Below, one piece after another: positions 35,124 through 44,617 of a stretch of 64,000 bases of DNA. A program made the position numbers and the translations under genes. The DNA is taken from assembly GCA_018646675.1 (NCBI GenBank), contig JABGUH010000040.1:1-64000 (forward strand), written 5' to 3'. Each line of letters opens with the position of its first letter. Positions within the stretch are counted from its first letter, which is position 1. The notes beneath the pieces are model-generated. The model did not search any database. It saw only the letters and a list, made by a program, of their open reading frames with translations, and was not told the DNA's origin. This DNA is from Bdellovibrionales bacterium (lineage in GTDB: Bacteria; Bdellovibrionota; Bacteriovoracia; Bacteriovoracales; Bacteriovoracaceae).

Positions 35124-35975
35124 ATGTTCAATTTTATTAATGTATTCTGCTCTAGAAGAAGATGGATAAAAAGAATCCTCATTAACCAACTAGATGATAT
35201 CGCCTACGTAAAACTAAAAAGCAATGGTCTTAAAATTTTCTATAATCCCAAAGACCTAACCGGCCCCAGTTTCCACCTAGCTTATGGTCTGGACAAAGGA
35301 TTTCAGAACTATGAGGAGCAGGAAAAATATGAACTCCTCGACCACATCCCTCCCAATGGGGTTTTTGTCGACATTGGCGCAAACATTGGAATGTTTTCCC
35401 TTTTTATCCTTGGCCAACGTCCAGATATTACCACATACTCATTTGAACCTGAACCGCAAACGTTCAAATGTATAAGCAAAACCAAAAGTGCCAACCAACT
35501 AGATCATCTAAACTTGTTTCCGTTTGCAATTGGAGAAGAGAGAGATGAGTTAAAGCTCTATCGATCAATCCAAAATGATGGTGGCCACTCCTTAATCAAG
35601 GATATTGACCTCAAAGATAACATCCCTGATGAACTAACAGTGAAAGTTATGCCTTTAGACGATGCCTTGCCGAATAATTTAGATAAAATTCATGCAATAA
35701 AAATTGACGTTGAAGGTGCTGAAGAGTCCGTTTTAAAGGGTGCCATTAATACTATCAAGGAGCACAAACCATTATTATTGATTGAAACTTCCAATGCTTT
35801 TTTGGCCAAAAAGGAGGTATTCTACCAAATTCTTTCCGAAAATTTTCCCGAAATACTATTTGCCAGACTCCCTGGATCTAAGGAGCGACTGAAACTTTCA
35901 GAGGTATCTGAAATTGCCCAAAAAAGGTTGGATCAAGGGATTGAGGCAAGTAATTATATCTTTCAGTTTATTTAA
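35124..35975 (+). CDS. FkbM-family methyltransferase
   Basis: A 283-residue SAM-dependent methyltransferase. The motif I region reads VFVDIGANIGMFSLF, followed by YSFEPEP and the late IKIDVEGAEESVLKGA pattern typical of FkbM. The family methylates hydroxyls in glycans and natural products. It probably modifies a surface polysaccharide made by its neighbours. The ATG at 35124 has GGGAGG 8 bases upstream; the frame extends further upstream without a site. The 267 bp after it contain no gene that I can see. Confidence 0.85.
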   Translation: MFNFINVFCSRRRWIKRILINQLDDIAYVKLKSNGLKIFYNPKDLTGPSFHLAYGLDKGFQNYEEQEKYELLDHIPPNGVFVDIGANIGMFSLFILGQRPDITTYSFEPEPQTFKCISKTKSANQLDHLNLFPFAIGEERDELKLYRSIQNDGGHSLIKDIDLKDNIPDELTVKVMPLDDALPNNLDKIHAIKIDVEGAEESVLKGAINTIKEHKPLLLIETSNAFLAKKEVFYQILSENFPEILFARLPGSKERLKLSEVSEIAQKRLDQGIEASNYIFQFI

Positions 35976-36242
35976 GAGTGAGAATCTACAAATTTCAAGT
36001 CTCAAATCTAAAATACGATGCAAGCGTTCTGCAATTGCCTTTAAATAACAAAGGTAAACTAAATTACTCTCCTACCTGAAAAAGTTACGACTAAACAATA
36101 TTTTTAATTCGACTTTTAACGACGACTGCGAAACAGACATTAAATTTAATAGTAGAATTATTTTTAATATTTATGCTATTAATCCACAATTATTGCTCCA
36201 AATAGTAGATCATGTAACTTAACTAAAACACTCAAGGCCACC

Positions 36243-37663
36243 ATGATTATCTACAGCTTCCTTTTTTTCCTCCTGATTTTCGTTCTGATTGGTGTCTCCT
36301 CCACCTTCAAAAGTAAAAAAAGTAACTCTGACTACCTCATGGCGGGACATGACATACCACCATGGTTGGCGGCCCTCTCGGCCATTGCTACCAATAATAG
36401 CGGCTATATGTTTATTGGAATGATCGGCTATACCTATACTAGTGGATTGCAGTCAATCTGGTTGATGATTGGTTGGATTCTAGGTGACCTAGTGATTAGC
36501 TTTTTTGTCCATAAGAAACTTCGTATTATTACCGGCAAAGAGAATCTACTCAGCTTTGGCGGGGTCCTGTCTCGCTGGCAACACGGAACAGACTTTCGCA
36601 AATTAAGGATGTTGGTTGGGGTGATTACTGTTATATTCCTAGGAGTCTATGCAGCGGCACAATTTAAAGCTGGAAGCAAGGCACTTCACGTACTTTTTGG
36701 CTGGGACTATAACACCGGGGCAATTATTGGTAGTGCAATTGTCTTCCTCTACTGCTTGGCCGGAGGAATTCGTGCCTCTATCTGGACTGATGCTGCACAA
36801 TCTGTCGTGATGATCTTTGCGATGTCTATGCTCTTGATTGTTGGAATCGATAGCGTCGGTGGCTTCAATAACTACCTTACTCAGTTAGATGCTGTCTCTC
36901 CAACTTTCCTAAGTCTGGCACCAACCGGCCTGGCCATCGATAACTCTCTTGGCGTATTCCTGTTCATTTTGGGCTGGATTTTTGGAGGTTTTGGAGTGAT
37001 CGGTCAGCCTCACATAATGATCCGCTTTATGACTGTTGATGATCCTGACAACATGGCAAAAACTAAATATATTATTATGCATGGTATATTATATTCTACA
37101 CCGTAACAGTTGGTGTTGGATTAACTGCACGTCTAATTTTACCTGAAGCCGACTCCTTTGATGCAGAGTTAGCACTTCCATTCATGAGTCAAAAGATGCT
37201 TCCTGAAATATTGATTGGAGTCGTTTTAGCAGGAATTTTTGCCGCCACCATGTCAACTGCCGATTCACAAATTCTTAGCTGTAGTGCCGCTATTACCAGA
37301 GATATTCTCCCCAAGGAGAGAGATACTCTATTTATCACCAAAGCCGCTACCGCCGTGGTCACCATTATCGCGCTACAGATCTCAATATTTGGCGGAAATA
37401 ATGTATTTGATCTTGTTATTATTGCCTGGTCTATTCTCGGTGCCGCATTTGGGCCACTGCTATTTATCTATGCTACCAACTGTAAGGTCTCGGAGTTTAC
37501 TGGGATTACCATGATTGTAATCGCCCTGATAGTGACTATTGGATGGCGTCAAATGGGCTTAGGAGGCAGTATGTATGAGATTGCCCCCGGCATGATATCA
37601 AGCTTTATCGCCTACTTCATCCTAAGTCGAACCAAATTAAACAGTATAAAAAGCAAAAGCTAG
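36243..37663 (+). pseudogene. Sodium:solute symporter (PutP-like), frameshifted
   Basis: Two adjacent frames together make one SSS-family symporter of about 473 residues. The first (36243-37106) covers the N-terminal helices (YLMAGHDIPPWLAALSAIAT, YCLAGGIRASIWTDAAQS, then FGVIGQPHIMIRFM). It ends just after MAKTKYIIMH. The second frame continues as WYIIFYTVTVGVGL...ELALPFMSQKMLP and LAGIFAATMSTADSQILSCS. The frame changes at about 37079-37082, where one missing base (ATG-CA-TGG for an expected ATG-GCA-TGG) explains it. All other family motifs are intact, so this is a recent mutation, a sequencing error or a slippage site. Confidence 0.88.
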
Positions 37664-37780
37664 AGCGATCACTGCTCCAAATGGCGTGAATTTAGGGCGT
37701 TATCTAGGTTTGTCAGATATCGGTACCGCTAATCAGTAAATAGTACAATCACCTATTATTCCCTGTGGTTACAAGGTATG

Positions 37781-38389
37781 ATGCGTCGCATGAAAGCTAT
37801 TATTATATCAACTATCCTACTTATCTATTCCAGCTACTCCTTTGGCCTGGAATTTTCTACTGGTACTGTCAATATTCCAAATCCGGCAACATACAGTGCG
37901 GAGTTGGAAGAGTTAGATTTTGACCTGCTAAAAGAAAAATTTGCGGGGGCACTTGAAGACGCCTTGATAACCCTTGAAACAACTGTCCGTAATAATCGTT
38001 ATACTTTTGGTTTCCTAGGAAAAAATAGACGCTTTAAGAGAGCCTTGCGGGCCCTAAGGAGAGCAAAACTAGTCTGGAGTGAAGATATCACCTCTTGGAG
38101 ACATTGTGGGAAGCAGACGGCCGCCTATGTAGTACAGATCGGACCGAATCGAGGGAACATCTTTCTCTGTCCGATGGCCTACACTCAAAGTAGAGAGGTA
38201 CTAACGCAAATTATCGTCCATGAATCGGCACATCTATCAGGCGTCACCAGCGAGTGCCAAGCATCAAAAATGGAGATGTTGGCGATCTATTTTTCTGGGA
38301 TTGAGCAACCTTTTAAGAGTGGATATTGGAATAAATGTAGACTAGCAAAATTCAATCATACCCTAAATTCTAAGCCATATTTGAGATAG
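37781..38389 (+). CDS. Exported HExxH-motif protein, putative metalloprotease
   Basis: A 202-residue protein with a signal peptide (ending near SFGLEF). Late in the sequence is VHESAHLSG, a zincin-like HExxH, followed by TSECQASKMEML with a conserved-looking acidic residue that could be a third ligand. The region before it (about 90-140) has paired cysteines. A secreted zinc hydrolase is the best guess; no family is recognised. ATGs at 37778, 37781 and 37790 are all possible; AAGGT fits 37781 best. Confidence 0.6.
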   Translation: MRRMKAIIISTILLIYSSYSFGLEFSTGTVNIPNPATYSAELEELDFDLLKEKFAGALEDALITLETTVRNNRYTFGFLGKNRRFKRALRALRRAKLVWSEDITSWRHCGKQTAAYVVQIGPNRGNIFLCPMAYTQSREVLTQIIVHESAHLSGVTSECQASKMEMLAIYFSGIEQPFKSGYWNKCRLAKFNHTLNSKPYLR

Positions 38390-38456
38390 AACGGCCAGAT
38401 CAATCCTGACCGACATCAAGATATTATCTACAAAAAAATATCCCACACCGATACTA

Positions 38457-38987
38457 CTATCCGCCATCTCGCGAAGTGACTCCTCGATAGGGCTGGTCAC
38501 AGAGATTGGCGACACTTTTAGGAAAGAAGTCAAGGATGTACTGGATAACATCTTTGACCGAAATAATACCCGTTGGTACTTCATTTTCATCCACCACTGG
38601 AACATGGCGATATCCACCAACATGCATATTATTTAAGACATAGGCCAGCTTGTCGCTCTTTTGCAACGAAATCGGTGATTTTGTCATAATGGAGCTGATT
38701 TCTGCTTGAAGGTCACAATCAGTTCCCACTACTTTCAATAAAATATCCCGTTCCGTGACAATACCAACCAATTTTCCACCCTCTGTAACAAGGATTGATC
38801 CAATCTTCTTTTCTTGCATTAACTTTACTCCTGCCATAATACTCTGATTAACATTGAGAGTAGTAGCAGGTTTAGGACCAATTTTTTCTAAAGGACGAGA
38901 AAAGACCTCACTATCCAGCTCCTCTTTGAGAGCCTTGCTATCATCATTACTCATCATCTCCATCTCATCATCAACTATATTGCTCAT
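38457..38987 (-). CDS. CBS-domain-pair protein
   Basis: A 176-residue cytoplasmic protein with two CBS motifs: LMQEKKIGSILVTEGGKLVG followed by VTERDIL, and VLNNMHVGGYRHVPVVDENE followed by GIISVKDVIQY. The pair binds adenosyl ligands and usually regulates a partner, not present here. The start ATG at 38987 has GGAG 6 bases upstream. The acidic N-terminal 40 residues look disordered. Confidence 0.82.
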   Translation of the reverse strand: MSNIVDDEMEMMSNDDSKALKEELDSEVFSRPLEKIGPKPATTLNVNQSIMAGVKLMQEKKIGSILVTEGGKLVGIVTERDILLKVVGTDCDLQAEISSIMTKSPISLQKSDKLAYVLNNMHVGGYRHVPVVDENEVPTGIISVKDVIQYILDFFPKSVANLCDQPYRGVTSRDGG

Positions 38988-39112
38988 CAATAGCTCCAAG
39001 TACTAGTAGTAAACTCAATATTGTAAGCTTAACTATAAAATTTATCAACATATTTTGCGACACGATTAGATCATCAGACAACTATCAACAGTTATTCCAT
39101 CTTCTAACGAGA

Positions 39113-42100
39113 TCAGTAATAATCAACACTATTGGGTCTAGGAAGTGACCCTAGAATACTCTCCAGTCCAAGCCCTCCATCAACAAATATCGAGCTAGTA
39201 TCCAAGTCATGATCATGAAGAAATTTGCGAATGGGTGGCAGCCCACTAAAATTACCCCAACTTCTGCCCGCAAAACGGCGGTCAACTAGCGCCTCATTCT
39301 GCTGTAAAATAGAAAAACTGGGGTAGATGCCATAAATCTCTCCCATGACGAATAACTTATTTTTTCCCACCAGCTTACGTAGTAAGGTGAGCCCCCTCTC
39401 GTGGTGATTTATGCGAGTTGAAAAAATATTTCGTTTTTTAGTTACCACCTCTACCAACTTGACGACTAATTTCAAATATTTTTCTGGATCTCCATGGGAC
39501 CTCCTCAATTTGCGATGGATCGCAAGCAGCCCACTGCTCATTGTTGAGTATCGTTGGTAAAGACCATAATCGGGATCATCTTGATCAGGCTGAATATTAC
39601 CGACACCATGGTAACCAACGTAATCCTTTACCAACTGCCGAATATCTTTTTTGCTCATTGTAAGAAATTTGGTATTAATCGATTCGCCATTAATAAAAAT
39701 TTTAATTTTAGTGTAGAGCTTGCGATAATGGGAGACCTCCTCTTTAGAAGGCAGAATAAAGCCGCGAAAGAAAGGTTTATCTTTTGATTCAGAGAATAGC
39801 TTATTTACAGCACCAATATGCTTGACTAGTTTCTTACGAGAGAATTTACGATGATAATCTCCAATATCTATCATAATCATCATACTTTTAGGATCATCGT
39901 TATCAAGTTCAATCGTTGTTGAGCGAGAGTTGCGCTTCATCACAGTAATATTTTTTTCTTTGCCAAATGAAATCAGCTCGTCACTGCCAAACATCCCCTT
40001 TTGTTCTTTGTAGTAGCGATGAAAAATCCTCTTCTTACCTGAGGCGAGTTTTACCTCTGCCTTGGAATATCCACGAGAGGAATTTTTTCTCCAAAAAAGC
40101 AAAAATTTACTCGCAACACGCTGATGCCATCCTGTTCCTTCCAAATTGTATTCCAATCTGGCCAGTACTGAAGGATGATCGCTATCTCCTCGTAAAAAAG
40201 TATTAAGTGCCTTTAAGTCATGCTCTCGTTGCTCTTGGTTCAAAGCATCGAGATTAACATCATGCTGTGGCATTTTAAAGCGGTAGAGAGCACCTTGCTG
40301 TTGCAAATCAACATGTGAGAAGTGTATCCCCATCACAGGCAAATTGACCAGATAGAGATCAATGTCAGACAGAGTGATCCCCACTCCCCAAATTTTTGAA
40401 TTAATGTTCTCTTTATAAATATAGAGTTCTCCAAAAAAATCACGACCAAAATAGACTGGTGTTGCATGATGCCAGCTATAGTAGGCTCCCAGTGAAGTGG
40501 CCAAGGCGGATGGTAATAATTTACTGGTATCAAAAGAAGCTGACACCGATCCATTCGCAAGACCAAAGCTGTCGGAGATCTTCAAAATCTCACCCGCTTC
40601 TAAGGCATAAGCAACACTACGTTTCCAGTTCTGGATAAAATTTAACAGCTTAAACCCTTTCCGGTACCCCTCCTGCCAAGTAGGAGCGAAGTGAATGAAC
40701 TGAAACTCTTTGCGCCATACCTGTAACCCAAGATGAAGTGAAACCGGGAACTCTTTTATCAGACGAGAGTAAAGGGAGTTCCCCATATTAACTGAGATTG
40801 TAACCCTATCTTTCACAACAAAAGCTTGTGCCCCATCTTTGTAGTTTAATGATTGTGAGTTGATATCTACGGTCCGACTTATGTCAACATTCATTCCCAC
40901 TCCCAGAGCAGAAATAGATACCTCATCACCTCTCTTCCCATCCCACAACGTCTTACCCATGCTGGCAGTCTGACTCAGTCGACGACCAACAGTCGTTGTG
41001 AAATTGGCATCTAATTTATTAAAACTGATACTTCGGGCCAAATAACCCAGCACTGCCGGAAAGAGGGTGTTACGTGGTCGTTCATAAGAGGCATATCCCT
41101 CAAAGTGATCCACCACAACCTTTCCTTTTTTTACATACTTATTAGGACTATATTTTTTTAATTGATCTGGAGTCATCGCCTGATAGAGAGGATGCTCCTC
41201 TTGCAAGCCAAACGCCTTCACAATCTCATTTCGTCGATTGACTATTTTATGTCGATAAAGATCGGCCACTGGATCAGGATAATTTGCGACATTAATTGCA
41301 TATAAAATATCATCATAAGATATCTGGGCAATTTTGCGGGCCATCCACTTAAGATCCGAATAGTTGGTCGTTGAGAAGCGCTGCTTATCCATCATCAACT
41401 CACTCCACCAGACATGTACATGGTCATCACTCCATGTCAGAAACGATGGCAAATAGGTATTAACCCCCAAAGAACCAATCGAGTGCATAACATGTAAAGG
41501 GCGGCGAATATCAATTGATGCTTGTAGAGAGTAACCGACGTCTTGTAAGGAGTAGACCGGCTCCAACACTCCTCCCTCCCCTTTTCGTAGCATCACCTTG
41601 TGGTTTCCCGCCTTAGTATCTATAATACCCATCCAGCCATACCATAACATCATCGCACGGTGCTCGCGCCGATTAGGTAGATCCCACCCATCAGGATGGT
41701 AGACCGAAAGACGGTGCATATTGGGATCCTTAACCGAGAGTTGCACATCACGTAGATCTACCCACTCATTACCATCCTGATCAAAGCCATGGGATTTAAC
41801 ATAGGTAACAAAACCACGATCTACGCGGTTGTACTTCCGTTTCCATTGGGCCTTAAACCCAGAAAAAGTTATCCCATCGAGGTAGAGCCTGACCACCGGA
41901 CGATGAATCACAGGATCTTGGGTGAGCCCTAACATCCTCCCCATTACCGAGGTTGTGATCTCTGTATGAGTCTCAAGTCCAAATTTTATTTTCAGATTAA
42001 TTTTTTTCCGTTTACCCTGTTTCTGCGAATCCAATGGATCACGATAGAAATATGCCTTCATCTTTGGAGAGCCAGCTGATGAGTACTTTAGATGTTTAAG

Positions 42101-43006
42101 GTAGATCTTATCAGTGGTGCTTGGAAACCACTCCAGATGCAGATCTCGTGCCTCTTTACGCCTTTGATCTGTCATCTTTCGCCAAAGAGGACCACTACTT
42201 GGATTCAATTTCGAGGTATCAAAACCACAATTTTCCAGCTGGATGATCTCCTGATGACTTAAGTAACTGCCAATATCTTTTTCTTGTTCCAAGCAGAGAT
42301 CAATCTGATGTTTAAGAGTGGCGGTAACAGTTAAGTTAAAAGGCTCCGGTGCCCGTTTATCTCCTTTACTCAAACGATATCCCAAAGTGTTTTTAATAAT
42401 ACTCAAATAGTCTAAATCATGATGTGTGACTCTACGGGGAGCATCTGGCAGATAGTATGATGCATAGACTGTAATAAAGTCATCGGCGTAGGGATGACAG
42501 GAACTATCACTCCCTCCCCTCTTAACACAGTCAAGAAGGTCATAAAGTTTGGGTAACATATAGCGATTATATGCTAGAAGCAACTCTGACCTCTCTTGGT
42601 CCAGCTCATCGAGGGCAGATTTTTTTGCCTTTTTTAGTGATACAATTTTAAACTGAATTTTTTCAATAATCTTACTCTCGTAACGATCTTGGGCCAAAGA
42701 CTCTCGCTCTTTAATTATCTGACCAATAAACTGTTCGATCTTGACGACACTAAACTGCCCCTCCTCCTTCAACTTGTGATCAATGTAGTTTTCAGCAGTC
42801 TGAATGTGCCCCTCTTCAACAGGGCCATGGTTAGCAACTGCTGGCGAGAGCGCCACTTTTGCCGGCGCTCCCAACTCTTGCTCGCTACTAATTCCACGGT
42901 ATTGCCGATACTCTTGCATATAATCAGTCGTCGAGCATGATGACACAAAAAGAAGGAGCAGCGAAAAAACTGATAAAATAGTATTCAGTGAAATAGAGTG
43001 CATCAT
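39113..43006 (-). CDS. Very large lipoprotein of unknown function
   Basis: A 1297-residue protein with signal peptide and lipobox (LLFVSSC), so it is lipid-anchored in the envelope. Residues 20-260 are helical and charged. Residues about 300-600 contain MLWYGWMGIIDTKAGNHKVM, with D463, N468 (D-x4-N spacing) and D489-V-G491, a pattern like the catalytic loop and DFG of kinase-fold proteins. Residues 640-960 look beta-rich with alternating polar and hydrophobic residues. No family is recognised. GAGG precedes the start (ATG-ATG). It is divergent from the diiron-fold gene. Confidence 0.7.
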   Translation of the reverse strand: MMHSISLNTILSVFSLLLLFVSSCSTTDYMQEYRQYRGISSEQELGAPAKVALSPAVANHGPVEEGHIQTAENYIDHKLKEEGQFSVVKIEQFIGQIIKERESLAQDRYESKIIEKIQFKIVSLKKAKKSALDELDQERSELLLAYNRYMLPKLYDLLDCVKRGGSDSSCHPYADDFITVYASYYLPDAPRRVTHHDLDYLSIIKNTLGYRLSKGDKRAPEPFNLTVTATLKHQIDLCLEQEKDIGSYLSHQEIIQLENCGFDTSKLNPSSGPLWRKMTDQRRKEARDLHLEWFPSTTDKIYLKHLKYSSAGSPKMKAYFYRDPLDSQKQGKRKKINLKIKFGLETHTEITTSVMGRMLGLTQDPVIHRPVVRLYLDGITFSGFKAQWKRKYNRVDRGFVTYVKSHGFDQDGNEWVDLRDVQLSVKDPNMHRLSVYHPDGWDLPNRREHRAMMLWYGWMGIIDTKAGNHKVMLRKGEGGVLEPVYSLQDVGYSLQASIDIRRPLHVMHSIGSLGVNTYLPSFLTWSDDHVHVWWSELMMDKQRFSTTNYSDLKWMARKIAQISYDDILYAINVANYPDPVADLYRHKIVNRRNEIVKAFGLQEEHPLYQAMTPDQLKKYSPNKYVKKGKVVVDHFEGYASYERPRNTLFPAVLGYLARSISFNKLDANFTTTVGRRLSQTASMGKTLWDGKRGDEVSISALGVGMNVDISRTVDINSQSLNYKDGAQAFVVKDRVTISVNMGNSLYSRLIKEFPVSLHLGLQVWRKEFQFIHFAPTWQEGYRKGFKLLNFIQNWKRSVAYALEAGEILKISDSFGLANGSVSASFDTSKLLPSALATSLGAYYSWHHATPVYFGRDFFGELYIYKENINSKIWGVGITLSDIDLYLVNLPVMGIHFSHVDLQQQGALYRFKMPQHDVNLDALNQEQREHDLKALNTFLRGDSDHPSVLARLEYNLEGTGWHQRVASKFLLFWRKNSSRGYSKAEVKLASGKKRIFHRYYKEQKGMFGSDELISFGKEKNITVMKRNSRSTTIELDNDDPKSMMIMIDIGDYHRKFSRKKLVKHIGAVNKLFSESKDKPFFRGFILPSKEEVSHYRKLYTKIKIFINGESINTKFLTMSKKDIRQLVKDYVGYHGVGNIQPDQDDPDYGLYQRYSTMSSGLLAIHRKLRRSHGDPEKYLKLVVKLVEVVTKKRNIFSTRINHHERGLTLLRKLVGKNKLFVMGEIYGIYPSFSILQQNEALVDRRFAGRSWGNFSGLPPIRKFLHDHDLDTSSIFVDGGLGLESILGSLPRPNSVDYY

Positions 43007-43234
43007 ATTACCTCTTATAAATCCGGCACTGGACTGCCCTAAAAGGCGAAAAACCGTATCCGATTATAACCTCAATACTAATCGGCGAATGAACCGACCG
43101 ACTTAACACTCAATTGGTGCCCGAATACATCGGTAAACATATGTAATTACGAGTATCTACTCTTAAGGGGGGGGCGACTACACAACTTTGATTTTTAGAA
43201 ATTTTAATCAGACAAAAACAACCAAAACAGTCGG

Positions 43235-43264
43235 TTGACCCGATAATCATATTACAACTATAAT
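43235..43264 (+). promoter_or_regulatory. Probable sigma-70 promoter of the ODP-fold gene
   Basis: TTGACC (43235-43240) and TATAAT (43259-43264) with an 18-base spacer lie upstream of the gene starting at 43327. The 320-bp divergent gap 43007-43326 also holds the start region of the large lipoprotein gene and an inverted repeat at 43276-43296. Confidence 0.6.
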
Positions 43265-43275
43265 TATGAAATCAA

Positions 43276-43296
43276 ATTGTAGTTTTAAAGTACAAT
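43276..43296. promoter_or_regulatory. Inverted repeat just downstream of the promoter, candidate operator
   Basis: ATTGTA (43276-43281) and TACAAT (43291-43296) are exact inverses with a 9-base spacer. The repeat lies about 10 bases after the predicted -10 box, where a bound regulator would block transcription. Confidence 0.4.
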
Positions 43297-43326
43297 CAAC
43301 TTAAATAATTTGAGGAGATTTGATCG

Positions 43327-44115
43327 ATGTCAAACACAACCACATATAATCGTTCTGATGCCATTGAGCTGGCGCCAGGTATCTTCCACCTCGGAGTTTC
43401 AGATGAAAATAACTCATTTGCAAATATCCCATATCTAATTCTCTCTGGAGATGAGGCAGTCGTGATTGATCCAGGATCGGCCAGAGAGGAATTTTTCGCC
43501 GTAGTGTTAGCAAAAATTAATCAGGTGTTGGATGGTGATTTAACACGCATTAAACATATTGTGGTTCAGCATCAGGATGCAGACCTATGTGCCGCGATCC
43601 CTCTATTGGAGAAGTACATCACAGAGGATTGCAAAGTTTATGCCCCCTTAGAGGCCCAGGTGATTATCCAACACTTTGGTGCCAAGAGACGGGTAAACCC
43701 ACTAGATGATGGTGATACGCTAACCTTTGGAGAGGGAAGAGTATTAACTTTTGCCATGACTCCCTACTGCCACTTTGTCGGAGCGATGGTCACCTATGAC
43801 TCTCAAACTAAGACTCTCTTCTCTTCAGATGCCTTTGGTGGTTTTAGCTCTGAAAATGACCTCTATGCTAATGATAATTATCCAATACAACTCGCAACAT
43901 TTTTAGGTGAATACCTCGGGTCGAAGCGGGCACTTGAATATGCTTTAAAACGGATTGAGCAGCTGGATGCTCAACATGGAATTGATTTAATCTGTCCCCA
44001 ACATGGATGTGTAATTCCTAAAAATAAGATTTCTGAATATCTAGCGATAGTCCATGAACTGGAGGTTGGAGGGCAGATCGATGCTCTGGCCCACAAAAAT
44101 GGTATTATAATGTAG
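43327..44115 (+). CDS. Diiron metallo-beta-lactamase-fold protein (ODP / flavodiiron N-domain-like)
   Basis: A 262-residue stand-alone metallo-beta-lactamase-fold domain of the flavodiiron/oxygen-binding diiron (ODP) type. The metal ligand motif is HQDADLC (H-x-D-x-D), followed by a CHFVGAM segment, SSDAFGG and CPQHGCVI. The flavodoxin domain of O2/NO reductases is absent, so it may be a sensor or an electron acceptor with a separate partner. GAGGAG precedes the ATG. An 81-residue gene follows 75 bp later. Confidence 0.82.
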   Translation: MSNTTTYNRSDAIELAPGIFHLGVSDENNSFANIPYLILSGDEAVVIDPGSAREEFFAVVLAKINQVLDGDLTRIKHIVVQHQDADLCAAIPLLEKYITEDCKVYAPLEAQVIIQHFGAKRRVNPLDDGDTLTFGEGRVLTFAMTPYCHFVGAMVTYDSQTKTLFSSDAFGGFSSENDLYANDNYPIQLATFLGEYLGSKRALEYALKRIEQLDAQHGIDLICPQHGCVIPKNKISEYLAIVHELEVGGQIDALAHKNGIIM

Positions 44116-44190
44116 TTAGTTATTAATGATTAAGATTGTAACAAAGATTGTTTTAGGGTTGCACTATTATAAAGCCAAGGAAGTTATCTG

Positions 44191-44436
44191 ATGAAAACAG
44201 TGGATGCAATGAATGAATTTCTATCTAACGCCCGTAAGCTTGCCGTCTCTCAGAAGAATCGAGATCGACTGGTCGAGGTATCGAGTAGAGCGGGGATTAC
44301 CCTTAGTCATAAGTTAGAACTAACAAGCGATATCAGTGATCAACAGATAGAAAAACTGATCACGGAACTTTCCGATCTGGCCATTATCAAAATAGCCGCC
44401 AAGCGAATCTTTCGCAAGCATGGATACCACTTCTAG
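44191..44436 (+). CDS. Small protein of unknown function
   Basis: An 81-residue soluble, helix-rich protein with no recognised motif. It follows the ODP-fold gene on the same strand and could be its partner. AAGGAAG lies before the ATG. Confidence 0.55.
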   Translation: MKTVDAMNEFLSNARKLAVSQKNRDRLVEVSSRAGITLSHKLELTSDISDQQIEKLITELSDLAIIKIAAKRIFRKHGYHF

Positions 44437-44538
44437 ACGCCCCTCTGATCAACTCAAAATTTTCACCATAAATTAGGACTCACTGAACGCAGGTTTACAC
44501 CTTAGCGTGCCGTTTAATTAGGAATATCTCCCCCCCTC

Positions 44539-44567
44539 TTGACATTATCATATTGTTATATTATAAT
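44539..44567 (+). promoter_or_regulatory. Consensus sigma-70 promoter
   Basis: TTGACA (44539-44544) and TATAAT (44562-44567), both perfect, are separated by 17 bases upstream of the gene at 44618. This is the best promoter match in the window. Confidence 0.82.
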
Positions 44568-44617
44568 ATATATTAATAATTATTGTTCTGATTAACTATC
44601 TAATATTAGGAGGAAAT

